Positions 18,319-27,100 of a stretch of DNA of 64,000 bases are shown piece after piece. Source of the DNA: Burkholderia sp. D-99 (GTDB lineage Bacteria; Pseudomonadota; Gammaproteobacteria; Burkholderiales; Burkholderiaceae); assembly GCF_011605345.1 (NCBI RefSeq), contig NZ_JAAOXM010000001.1:434001-498000 (forward strand). Reading direction: 5' to 3'. The position numbers were made by a program, and so were the translations under genes. How positions within the stretch are numbered: position 1 is the stretch's first letter; each line of letters opens with the position of its first letter. The notes beneath the pieces were generated by a model. The model had not been told where the DNA came from. It was given only the letters and a program-made list of their open reading frames with translations, and ran no database searches.

Positions 18319-19089
18319 CTACGCGGCCCGGGACAAGGCCGTTTCGATCGCGGCCCCCGCGTCCGGCACGTCCTGCACGGCCGCTTCGCCGATCGCGCCG
18401 CCGACGAGGATCACGGCCGGACTGCCGAGCCGTGCTTCGTCGATGCCGCGCGCGAGATCGCCGAGCGTGCCGGTCCAGCGGCGTTCGTCGGGCGTGCCGG
18501 CCCATTGCACGGCCGCGGCGGGCGTCGATGCCGGCAGCACGGCGAGCAGGCCGGCGGCGATGCTGTCGACGCGGCTCATGCCCATGTAGATCGCGAGCGT
18601 GGTGCCGGCCGCCGCGAGACGCGCCCAGTCGGGTTCGCCGTGGTCCTGGCGGTGGGCGGTGACGAACGTGACGCCGTGGCAATGCTCGCGGTGCGTGAGC
18701 GAGATGCCGAGGCTCGCGGCAGCCGCGAATCCCGACGAGATGCCGTTGACGATCTCGACCGGAATCGCGGCGGCGCGCAGCGTGGCGAGTTCTTCGCCGG
18801 CTCGCCCGAACAGCAGCGCATCGCCGCCTTTCACGCGCACCACGTGCGCGCCCCGCAGCGCGTGGCGGCGCATCAGCTTCTCGATGAACGCCTGCGGCGT
18901 GGAGCGGCAGCCGCCGCGCTTGCCGACGCGGATCACGCGCGCCTGCGGTGCGAGTTCGACGATGCCGGGCGCGACGAGATCGTCGAGCAGCAGCACGTCG
19001 GCAGCGGCCAGCGCCTTCACGGCCTTCAGTGTAAGGAGATCGGGATCGCCGGGGCCGGCGCCCAGCAGCGTGACTTTGCCTGTCGTCAT
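18319..19089 (-). CDS. cobA: Uroporphyrinogen-III C-methyltransferase (siroheme pathway)
   Basis: A 256-residue SUMT, start at ATG 19089. Markers are VTLLGAGPGDPDLLTLKAVK, the VRVKGGDALLFGRAGEE motif, ISSGFAAAASLGISLTHR and the C-terminal SPAVILVGGAIGE. It methylates uroporphyrinogen III at C2 and C7 with SAM to precorrin-2, the precursor of siroheme. Siroheme is the cofactor of the NirB protein encoded divergently, and of the nitrite/sulfite reductase at 37648. It is a stand-alone enzyme, not the CysG fusion. Divergent placement next to the nitrate operon and upstream of nasT-nasS points to a nitrate-assimilation role. Confidence 0.92.
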   Translation of the reverse strand: MTTGKVTLLGAGPGDPDLLTLKAVKALAAADVLLLDDLVAPGIVELAPQARVIRVGKRGGCRSTPQAFIEKLMRRHALRGAHVVRVKGGDALLFGRAGEELATLRAAAIPVEIVNGISSGFAAAASLGISLTHREHCHGVTFVTAHRQDHGEPDWARLAAAGTTLAIYMGMSRVDSIAAGLLAVLPASTPAAAVQWAGTPDERRWTGTLGDLARGIDEARLGSPAVILVGGAIGEAAVQDVPDAGAAIETALSRAA

Positions 19090-19460
19090 GTCGTGTTCCA
19101 GTGCCGCCTGCATGTGGCGGCCGATAGCGCGTTGTCTGCGCGGCGGCGGCGGGCGGTCGAAACGCACCGGCATCCGGCCGTGCCGCGCACGGGGGGACGC
19201 CGTTGTCCTGGTCGGCCCGCCTGCGCGACGGGTCTGGTTTGCGGGGACTGCCCACCGGCGCCGTTGCCGGTGTCATGCATCGGGTTCAGCAATATCCGGG
19301 CCAACCGGCACGGCAAGCCACGCCGGCGAGGCGGGAAGGCGCGCACCGCGCCGCATGATGGCCCCGTGCGGGCCCCGTGCGCGCAGGCGGCCGCCGCGCG
19401 CGGGCAGCCGCAATGCCGCATCGGCGTGCATCGTGCCCCGCCAGCGCGCACCGCGATGTC

Positions 19461-19496
19461 GCACGGCGACAGTGCTGCAGCGCACCACATCTGTGC
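19461..19496. promoter_or_regulatory. Two tandem NtrC-like binding sites
   Basis: Two dyads fit the NtrC core GCAC-N7-GTGC exactly: 19461-19475 (spacer GGCGACA) and 19482-19496 (spacer CACATCT). Their centres are 21 bases apart, two helical turns, as in classical NtrC enhancers. They lie about 135-155 bases upstream of the predicted sigma-54 start site of narK. Expected role: nitrogen-limitation activation of the nitrate operon, perhaps also of divergent cobA. Confidence 0.65.
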
Positions 19497-19507
19497 CTCG
19501 CTGCATC

Positions 19508-19562
19508 AAGGCGCATCGGGCGCCGGGTGTCGCCGCGCGTCGCACGGCGCCCGATGCGCCTT
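19508..19562. repeat. Perfect 18-bp inverted repeat between the enhancer and promoter
   Basis: AAGGCGCATCGGGCGCCG (19508-19525) and its exact reverse complement (19545-19562) flank a 19-base loop. It sits between the NtrC-like sites and the sigma-54 promoter of narK. No T-run follows on either strand, so it is not a standard intrinsic terminator. It could be a DNA-binding site, a cruciform, or a structure in a transcript toward cobA. Function unknown. Confidence 0.8.
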
Positions 19563-19597
19563 GCGCGGCGGGGCTGCAGGGCCGATTCGCGTCGACA

Positions 19598-19612
19598 TGG
19601 CACGGCGTTTGC
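19598..19612 (+). promoter_or_regulatory. Sigma-54 promoter of the nitrate operon
   Basis: TGGCACGGCGTTTGC matches the -24/-12 consensus TGGCACG-N4-TTGC, with GG at 19599-19600, GC at 19611-19612 and the required ten bases between them. The transcript would begin near 19624, just before the ANTAR-type hairpin, giving a leader of about 140 bases before narK. Confidence 0.8.
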
Positions 19613-19627
19613 GTAAGCTGGTTCGGG

Positions 19628-19645
19628 CGGATCAATGGCGATTCG
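19628..19645 (+). promoter_or_regulatory. ANTAR (NasT) target hairpin
   Basis: Stem CGGATC / GATTCG (one G-U pair) closes the hexaloop AATGGC, which has A at position 1 and G at position 4, the two bases required by ANTAR proteins. It lies at the very start of the predicted narK leader RNA. ANTAR targets normally have two such hairpins. The second is not clear here; the best candidate is GCCC-GGCAAC-GGGC at 19670-19683, whose loop lacks the A1/G4 pattern. Confidence 0.55.
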
Positions 19646-19692
19646 TCCGCAGTACCGATTACTAGACGCGCCCGGCAACGGGCTTCATGGGC

Positions 19693-19748
19693 AACGGCGT
19701 CCTACGCATCGGGTCTCGACGAGACCGGGTGCGCAGGACGCCGTTTTT
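19693..19748 (+). terminator. Leader terminator before narK
   Basis: AACGGCGTCCT (19693-19703) pairs with AGGACGCCGTT (19735-19745). Inside are an ACGCA/TGCG pairing and a nested GGTCTC/GAGACC stem, and five T residues (19744-19748) follow the outer stem. It ends 15 bases before the narK start codon, as expected for a terminator that NasT must overcome when nitrate is present. Confidence 0.8.
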
Positions 19749-19763
19749 CGTTTGGCGGATGAC

Positions 19764-21089
19764 ATGACCGACAAAGCTACCCGTATCGATCTCTTCAGCT
19801 TCCGCACCGCGCCGATGCGCGCGTTCCACCTGACGTGGATGGCGTTCTTCGTGTGCTTCTTCGCATGGTTCGCGTGCGCGCCGCTGATGCCGCTGATCGC
19901 ACGCGAATTCCACCTGAGCGCCGCACAGGTCGCCAACATCAACATCGCGGCCGTGGCCGCGACGATCGCCGTGCGGCTGCTGGTCGGCCCGCTGTGCGAC
20001 CGCTTCGGCCCACGCCGCGTGTACGTCGGCCTGCTGCTGCTCGGCGCGATTCCCGTGTTCGCGGTGTCGTTCACGCACGACTACCTGTCGTTCCTGATCT
20101 GCCGGCTCGGCATCGGCGCGATCGGCGCGGGCTTCGTGATCACGCAGTACCACACGTCGGTGATGTTCGCGCCGAACGTGGTCGGCACCGCGAACGCGAC
20201 GACGGCCGGCTGGGGCAATGCCGGCGCGGGCGCGACGCAGGCGCTGATGCCGCTGCTGGTGGCCGCCGGCCTGATGCTCGGCTTCGGCGACGATTCGTCG
20301 TGGCGTATCGCGCTGTTCGTGCCGGGCGTCGCGATGCTCGTGATGGCCTGGGCGTACTGGCGCTTCACGCAGGATTGCCCGCAAGGCGACTTCGTCGCGC
20401 TGCGCAAGGAAGGCGTGACGGTCGACAGCGGCAAGAAGGGCGGCTGGGCGAGCTTCGTCGCGGCCTGCGGCAACTATCGCGTGTGGATGCTGTTCGTCAC
20501 GTACGGCGCGTGCTTCGGCGTCGAGGTGTTCATCCACAACATCGCCGCGCTGTACTACGTCGATCACTTCAGCCTCTCGCTGAAGGACGCCGGTTTCGCG
20601 GTCGGCCTGTTCGGGCTGCTCGCCCTGTTCGCCCGTGCGCTCGGCGGCTGGCTGTCCGACAAGATCGCCGCGCGCCGCAGCCTCGACGTGCGCGCGACGC
20701 TGCTGTGCGCGCTGATCGTCGGCGAAGGGCTCGGGCTGATCTGGTTCTCGCATGCGCAAAGCGTCGGCATCGCACTCGTCGCGATGCTCACGTTCGGCCT
20801 CTTCACGCACATGGCTTGCGGCGCGACCTACGCGCTGGTGCCCTTCATCGACCGCAAGGCACTCGGCGGCGTCGCGGGGATCGTCGGCGCGGGCGGCAAC
20901 GTGGGCGCGGTCGCTGCAAGTTTCCTGCTGAAAGGCGTCGGCGACGTGCAGTACACGCTGAGCCTGCTCGGCCTGGCCGTCACCGCCACTGCGCTGTGCG
21001 CGATGGCCGTGCGCTTCAGCGAAGAACACAAGGCACGCGAAGCCGAGCTGCGCGATCGCGCGCTGGCTGCCAGCAGCGTCGCGAACTGA
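19764..21089 (+). CDS. narK: NarK/NasA-type nitrate/nitrite MFS transporter
   Basis: A 441-residue, twelve-helix protein; ATG 19764 follows the leader terminator. Diagnostic features are the FHLTWMAFFVCFFAWFACAP opening, GPLCDRFGPRRVYVGLLLL, and the nitrate-signature Gly/Ala-rich segments (TANATTAGWGNAGAGATQ and VAGIVGAGGNVGAVAASFLL). It imports nitrate for assimilation or exchanges nitrate and nitrite. First gene of the operon narK-nirB-nirD-nasC, with 21 bases to nirB. Control is expected from the sigma-54 promoter and NasT-responsive leader. Confidence 0.93.
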   Translation: MTDKATRIDLFSFRTAPMRAFHLTWMAFFVCFFAWFACAPLMPLIAREFHLSAAQVANINIAAVAATIAVRLLVGPLCDRFGPRRVYVGLLLLGAIPVFAVSFTHDYLSFLICRLGIGAIGAGFVITQYHTSVMFAPNVVGTANATTAGWGNAGAGATQALMPLLVAAGLMLGFGDDSSWRIALFVPGVAMLVMAWAYWRFTQDCPQGDFVALRKEGVTVDSGKKGGWASFVAACGNYRVWMLFVTYGACFGVEVFIHNIAALYYVDHFSLSLKDAGFAVGLFGLLALFARALGGWLSDKIAARRSLDVRATLLCALIVGEGLGLIWFSHAQSVGIALVAMLTFGLFTHMACGATYALVPFIDRKALGGVAGIVGAGGNVGAVAASFLLKGVGDVQYTLSLLGLAVTATALCAMAVRFSEEHKAREAELRDRALAASSVAN

Positions 21090-21110
21090 TCGACCGAAGG
21101 AAACGTCATC

Positions 21111-23708
21111 ATGAAACTCATCGTCATCGGCCACGGCATGGTCGGCCACAAGCTCCTCGAATGCGTCGCGGCGGAAGCGGGCACCGCGGGCACGCTGCAG
21201 GTCACCGTGCTCGGCGAGGAGCCGCGCCCGGCCTACGACCGCGTGCACCTGTCCGAATTCTTCGCGGGCAAGTCGGCGGACGACCTGTCGCTCGTCGAAC
21301 CCGGTTTCTTCGAGCGTCATCCGCAGTTCGACCTGCGCCTGAATGCGCGCGTCGCGTCGATCGACCGCGCCGCGCATACGGTCACGCTCGTGTCCGGCGA
21401 AACGCTCGCGTACGACAAGCTGGTGCTCGCGACGGGTTCGCGCCCGTTCGTGCCGCCGATGCCGGGGCACGATCGCGCGGGCTGCTTCGTGTACCGGACG
21501 ATCGAGGATCTCGAAGCGATGCAGGCGTGCGGCGAGCACGCGACGCGCGGCGTCGTGGTCGGCGGCGGGCTGCTCGGCCTCGAATGCGCGAAGGCGCTGC
21601 GCGACATGGGGCTCGACACGCACGTCGTCGAATTCGCGCCGCGGCTGATGGCCGTGCAGGTCGACGACGGCGGCGGCCGGATGCTGCGCGCGAAGATCGA
21701 GTCGCTCGGCGTGACCGTGCACACGGGCAAGAACACGCTCGAGATCGTCGATGGCGAGGAGGGCACGCACCGGATGGCGTTCGCCGACGGCTCGCACCTC
21801 GACGCCGACATGATCGTGTTCTCGGCCGGCATCCGGGCACGCGACGAACTGGCGCGTGCGTGCGGGCTCGACATCGGCCCGCGCGGCGGCGTCGCGATCG
21901 ACGACGCCTGCCGCACGAGCGGCGCCGACATCTATGCGATCGGCGAATGCGCGGCGTGGAACGGCATGGTGTACGGCCTCGTCGCCCCCGGCTACGACAT
22001 GGCGCGCGTGGTCGCGAAGCAGCTTGCAGGCAGCGCTGATGGCACGGGCGCGGCTGCATTCGCGGGCGCCGACATGAGCACAAAGCTGAAGCTGATGGGC
22101 GTCGACGTTGCGAGCATCGGCGACGCGCACGGCACGACGGCCGGCAGCCGCACCTACCAGTACGCGGACGAGCGCCGCCAGGTCTACAAGAAGCTCGTGG
22201 TGTCCGACTGCGGCAAGTTCCTGCACGGCGCGGTGATGGTCGGCGACGCGGCCGAATACGGCACGCTGCTGCAGATGATGCTGAACCGCATCGAGCTGCC
22301 CGAGTCGCCGGAATTCCTGATCCTGCCGTCGTCGGACGGTGTCGCGAAGCCGGCGCTCGGCGTCGACGCGCTGCCTGACGGCGCCCAGATCTGCTCGTGC
22401 AACAACGTGTCGAAGTCGCAGATCTGCACGGCCGTCGCCGACGGCGCGACGAGCCTCGGCGCGCTGAAGACGTGTACGGGCGCCGGTACGTCGTGCGGCG
22501 GCTGCGTGCCGCTCGTCACGCAGATCATGAAGGCCGAGATGAAGAAGCAGGGCCTCGCGGTCAACAACCACATCTGCGAGCACTTCCCGCATTCGCGCCA
22601 GGAGCTGTTCCACCTGATCCGCGTCGAGCGCATCACGACCTTCGACGCACTGCTCGCGAAGCACGGCCACGGGCTCGGCTGCGACGTGTGCAAGCCGGCG
22701 GTGGCGGGCATCCTCGCGTCGTGCTTCAACGAATTCGTGCTGAAGAAGGAGCACGCAGGGCTGCAGGATTCGAACGACTACTACCTCGCGAACATCCAGC
22801 GCGACGGCACGTATTCGGTCGTGCCGCGTATGCCGGGCGGCGAAGTCACGCCGGAAGGGTTGATCGCCGTTGGCCAGGTCGCGAAGAAGTACGGGCTCTA
22901 CACGAAGATCACCGGCGGTCAGCGTGTCGACCTGTTCGGCGCGCGCGTCGAGCAGCTGCCGTCGATCTGGGAGGAGCTGATCGCGGCCGGTTTCGAATCG
23001 GGCCACGCGTACGGCAAGGCGCTGCGCACCGTGAAGTCGTGCGTCGGGTCGACGTGGTGCCGCTACGGCGTCGACGATTCGGTCGGCCTCGCGATCGACC
23101 TGGAGAATCGCTACAAGGGGTTGCGCGCGCCGCACAAGATCAAGTTCGGCGTGTCCGGCTGCACGCGCGAGTGTGCGGAAGCGCAAGGCAAGGACGTCGG
23201 CGTCATCGCGACCGAGAAGGGCTGGAACCTGTACGTATGCGGCAACGGCGGGATGAAGCCGCGCCACGCGGAGCTGCTCGCGTCCGATCTCGACCGCGCC
23301 ACGCTGGTGCGCTATATCGACCGTTTCCTGATGTTCTACGTGCGCACGGCCGACCGGCTGCAGCGCACGAGCGTGTGGCGCGACAACCTCGAAGGCGGCC
23401 TCGACTACCTGATGGATGTCGTCGTGAACGACAAGCTCGGGATCGCGGCTGAACTCGAAGCCGACATGCAGCACGTGGTCGACACCTACGAATGCGAGTG
23501 GAAGAAGGCCGTGACCGATCCCGACACGCGCAAGCGCTTCCGTCACTTCGTGAACAGCGATGCGCCGGACACGACCATCGAATTCGTCGAGACGCGTGGC
23601 CAGATCCGGCCCGCGACACCCGGCGAACGCGCGGGTGGCAAGCCCGTGTCGATTCCCGTCGTCGCCGCAGGCGCGGCGCAAGCCGCAACCGAACCCGCAA
23701 CCGTTTGA
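21111..23708 (+). CDS. nirB: Assimilatory nitrite reductase NAD(P)H, large subunit
   Basis: An 865-residue protein behind GAAGGAAACG. Domain order: FAD/NAD(P)H oxidoreductase (MKLIVIGHGMVGHKLLE, later GVVVGGGLLGLECAKAL), a BFD-type [2Fe-2S] region with CSCNNVSKSQ and CTGAGTSCGGC, then the sulfite/nitrite reductase ferredoxin-like and catalytic domains with the siroheme-[4Fe-4S] Cys set (CVGSTWC and GVSGCTREC). It reduces nitrite to ammonium with six electrons from NAD(P)H in the cytosol. Siroheme is supplied via the divergent cobA product. Length is normal for the family. nirD follows after 38 bases. Confidence 0.96.
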   Translation: MKLIVIGHGMVGHKLLECVAAEAGTAGTLQVTVLGEEPRPAYDRVHLSEFFAGKSADDLSLVEPGFFERHPQFDLRLNARVASIDRAAHTVTLVSGETLAYDKLVLATGSRPFVPPMPGHDRAGCFVYRTIEDLEAMQACGEHATRGVVVGGGLLGLECAKALRDMGLDTHVVEFAPRLMAVQVDDGGGRMLRAKIESLGVTVHTGKNTLEIVDGEEGTHRMAFADGSHLDADMIVFSAGIRARDELARACGLDIGPRGGVAIDDACRTSGADIYAIGECAAWNGMVYGLVAPGYDMARVVAKQLAGSADGTGAAAFAGADMSTKLKLMGVDVASIGDAHGTTAGSRTYQYADERRQVYKKLVVSDCGKFLHGAVMVGDAAEYGTLLQMMLNRIELPESPEFLILPSSDGVAKPALGVDALPDGAQICSCNNVSKSQICTAVADGATSLGALKTCTGAGTSCGGCVPLVTQIMKAEMKKQGLAVNNHICEHFPHSRQELFHLIRVERITTFDALLAKHGHGLGCDVCKPAVAGILASCFNEFVLKKEHAGLQDSNDYYLANIQRDGTYSVVPRMPGGEVTPEGLIAVGQVAKKYGLYTKITGGQRVDLFGARVEQLPSIWEELIAAGFESGHAYGKALRTVKSCVGSTWCRYGVDDSVGLAIDLENRYKGLRAPHKIKFGVSGCTRECAEAQGKDVGVIATEKGWNLYVCGNGGMKPRHAELLASDLDRATLVRYIDRFLMFYVRTADRLQRTSVWRDNLEGGLDYLMDVVVNDKLGIAAELEADMQHVVDTYECEWKKAVTDPDTRKRFRHFVNSDAPDTTIEFVETRGQIRPATPGERAGGKPVSIPVVAAGAAQAATEPATV

Positions 23709-23746
23709 CCCTGACCGACACCCGCATCTTTTCCAAGGAGCCCATC

Positions 23747-24094
23747 ATGAACGATCGCCTTCCGCTGTCCTGGACCCGCGTGTGCCCGCTCGACGACATC
23801 GTGCCGAACACCGGCGTGTGTGCACTCGTCAACGGCGAGCAGGTCGCGGTCTTTCACGTCGCGCATGCCGAAGAGGGCGGTGTGTTCGCGATCGACAACG
23901 TCGATCCCGTGTCGCAAGCGGCCGTGATGTCGCGCGGGCTGATCGGCAGCCTCGGCGAGCGCGTCGTCGTTGCGTCGCCGTTGTACAAGCAGCATTTCGA
24001 CCTGCGCACCGGCGAATGCCTCGAGGCGCCCGAGCAATCGGTGAGCGCGTACCCGTCGCGGGTCGAGGACGGTTTCGTGTGGATCGCGGCCTGA
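23747..24094 (+). CDS. nirD: Nitrite reductase small subunit
   Basis: A 115-residue Rieske-fold protein starting at ATG 23747 behind AAGGAG. It has the NirD pattern (WTRVCPLDDIVPNTGVCAL, VFAIDNVDPVSQAAVMSRGL, SPLYKQHFDLRTGECLE) and, like other NirD proteins, lacks the Cys/His cluster ligands of true Rieske proteins. It is the partner of NirB. nasC starts 17 bases after its stop. Confidence 0.94.
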   Translation: MNDRLPLSWTRVCPLDDIVPNTGVCALVNGEQVAVFHVAHAEEGGVFAIDNVDPVSQAAVMSRGLIGSLGERVVVASPLYKQHFDLRTGECLEAPEQSVSAYPSRVEDGFVWIAA

Positions 24095-24110
24095 CCGCCC
24101 CGGAGCGCGC

Positions 24111-27100
24111 ATGACCGCCACCCCCGTCAAGAGCGTGTGCCCCTACTGTGGCGTCGGCTGCGGGATGGTGCTGCACGTCGAGGACGGCGAAGTCGTCAAG
24201 GTGTCCGGCGACTCCGACCATCCGACCAACTTCGGGCGGCTGTGCACGAAGGGCTCGTCGGCGCACGTTGCGCTGCGCCGCTCGGGGCGGCTCGATCGCG
24301 CGTTCGTGCGCCGGGCGCGCGAGGACGACCTCGTGCCGCTGCCGGCGCGCGACGCGATCGCCGACACGGCGCGCCGCCTGCGTGCGGTGCTCGATGCGCA
24401 CGGGCCGGACGCGTTGTCGTTCTACGTATCGGGGCAGATGTCGATCGAGGCGCAATACCTCGTCAACAAGCTCGCGAAGGGCTTCGTCGGCACCAACAAC
24501 ATCGAGTCGAACTCGCGCCTCTGCATGGCGAGCGCGAGCACCGGCTACAAGCAGTCGCTCGGCGCGGACGGCCCGCCCGGGTCGTACCAGGACTTCGATC
24601 GCGCGAACCTGTTCTTCGTGATCGGCGCGAACATGGCCGACTGCCATCCGATCCTGTTCCTGCGGATGATGGATCGCGTGAAGGCCGGCGCGAAGCTGAT
24701 CGTCGTCGATCCGCGCCGCACCGGCACGGCGGACAAGGCCGACCTGTTCCTGCAGATCCGGCCCGGCACGGATCTCGCGCTGACCAACGGGCTGCTGCAC
24801 CTGCTGCATGCGAACGGCCGCACCGACGCCGCGTTCGTCGACGCGTACACCGAAGGCTGGGACGCGATGCCCGCGTTCCTCGCCGACTACACGCCCGAGC
24901 GTGTCGCGGCCATCACAGGGCTCGCTGAAGCCGACCTGCGCACGGCCGCGCAATGGATCGGCGACGCGCAGGAATGGATGAGCTGCTGGACGATGGGGCT
25001 CAACCAGAGCACGCACGGCGTGTGGAACACCAACGCGATCTGCAACCTGCACCTCGCGACAGGCAAGATCTGCCGCCCCGGCAGCGGGCCGTTCTCGCTG
25101 ACCGGCCAGCCGAACGCGATGGGCGGGCGCGAGATGGGCTACATGGGCCCCGGGCTGCCGGGCCAGCGCTCGGTAGCGTCCGACGACGATCGCCGTTTCG
25201 TCGAGAACCTGTGGCGCGTGCCGGCCGGCACGCTGCGCAAGGAAACCGGCAAGGGCACCGTCGACCTGTTCGAGCGGATGGCGGCCGGCGACATCAAGGC
25301 ATGCTGGATCATTTGCACGAACCCGGTCGCCACGGTGCCGAACCGGCAGAACGTGATCGCCGGATTGCAGGCCGCGGAACTCGTGATCGCGCAGGACGCC
25401 TTCCTCGATACCGAAACCAACCGCTACGCGGACATCCTGTTGCCCGGCGCGCTGTGGGCCGAAGGCGACGGCGTGATGATCAACTCCGAGCGCAACATGA
25501 CGCTGATGCGCGCGGCCGTCGCGCCGCCGGGCGACGCGCTGCCCGACTGGCGCATCGTCGCGGAAGTCGCGCGCGCGATGGGCTTCGGCGATGCGTTCGA
25601 CTATGCGTCGGCGGCCGACGTGTTCGACGAGATCGTCCGTTTCTCGAATCCGGCGACGGGCTACGACCTGCGCGGCGCGAGCCATGCGGCGCTGCGCGAC
25701 GGGCCCGTGCAGTGGCCGGTCGCGCCGGGCACCGCGCGCGAGCGGCACCCGATCCGCTACCTGAACGACGGCGTGAGCCAGACGCTGCGCGCGGCCGCCG
25801 ACGGCAACGCCGCGCCGCGCATCGCGTTCCCGACGCCGTCGGGCAAGGCGCGCTTCTTCGCTCGGCCGCACGTCGATCCGGCCGAGTTGCCCGACGACAC
25901 GTTCCCGATCGTGCTGAACACCGGGCGGCTGCAGCATCAATGGCACACGATGACGAAGACGGGCAAGGTCGCGATGCTGAACAAGCTCAACCCGCGCCCG
26001 TTCGTCGAGCTGCACCCGGACGACGCGAGCGCGCTCGGCATCGCCGCGAAGGACAGCGTCGAAATCCGCTCGGCGCGCGGCCGCGCGGTATTGCCGGCCG
26101 TCGTGACCGAGCGCGTGCAACGTGGCAACTGCTTCGCGCCGATGCACTGGAACGACGTGTATGGCGACGACCTGTGCATCAACGCGGTGACGAACGACGC
26201 GATCGATCCGGAATCTCAGCAACCCGAACTGAAATACTGCGCGGTTGCACTGCGGCGCGTCGAGACCGATGCGTTTGCGTCCGCCGACGACGAGACGGCG
26301 CAACCCGATGCACTTGCCGCCGACGCGCGGCCCGCGCCGGCGACGGTGCAGGCGACTGCTTCACAGGAATCCGATATGGCAGACATCGACACTTTCGCGG
26401 CCGCGCTCGGCGTTGCCGACCTCGCGCCGCCGCCGTTGACGGACAACGAACGGCTGTACGTGGCCGGGCTCGTCAGCGGGCTGAAGGCAAGCGCCGGCCG
26501 GCGCGAGGGCAGCGTGCCGGTGCTGCCGGCCGGCGCGCCGCTCACGCCGCCGGTGCGGTTCTGGCTCGACGGGATGCTCGCCGGGTTGTTCAGCCGCTCG
26601 CTGCCGGCGAGCTTGCCGGGTGCCGCGGCGCCCGCGCTGCCGGCCGATGCCGCTGCGTCCGGCGGCGTGCGGATCGTGCGCACGCGGCCGAAGGTCGTGC
26701 TGCTGTGGGCGTCGCAGACCGGCAACATCGAATCGTTGACCGAGGATTACGCGACGCAGTTGATGAACGCGGGCTTCGAGATCCGCACCGCGTGCATGTC
26801 CGACTATCCGGTGGCGTCGCTCGCCGGCGCGCAATACGTGTTGCTGATGACGAGCACGTTCGGCGACGGCGATGCGCCCGACAACGGCAGCGAATTCTGG
26901 GAAGCGCTGCAGGCCGGCAGCGCCGCGCCCCTCGACGGCGTGCACTTCGCGGTGCTCGCGTTCGGCGACCGCAACTACGACCAGTTCTGTGGCCACGGCC
27001 GCCGGCTCGACGCGCGACTCGCGGAACTCGGCGCGGCGCGTCTCTGCGCACGCGTCGATTGCGACGTCGAATTCCAGCGCGACGCCGACCAGTGGCTCGA

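Noticed and set aside
19662..23681. A 1339-codon minus-strand open frame across narK and nirB
   Set aside because: Arg/His/Ala-rich shadow of two clear plus-strand genes, a usual effect of high-GC codon use.
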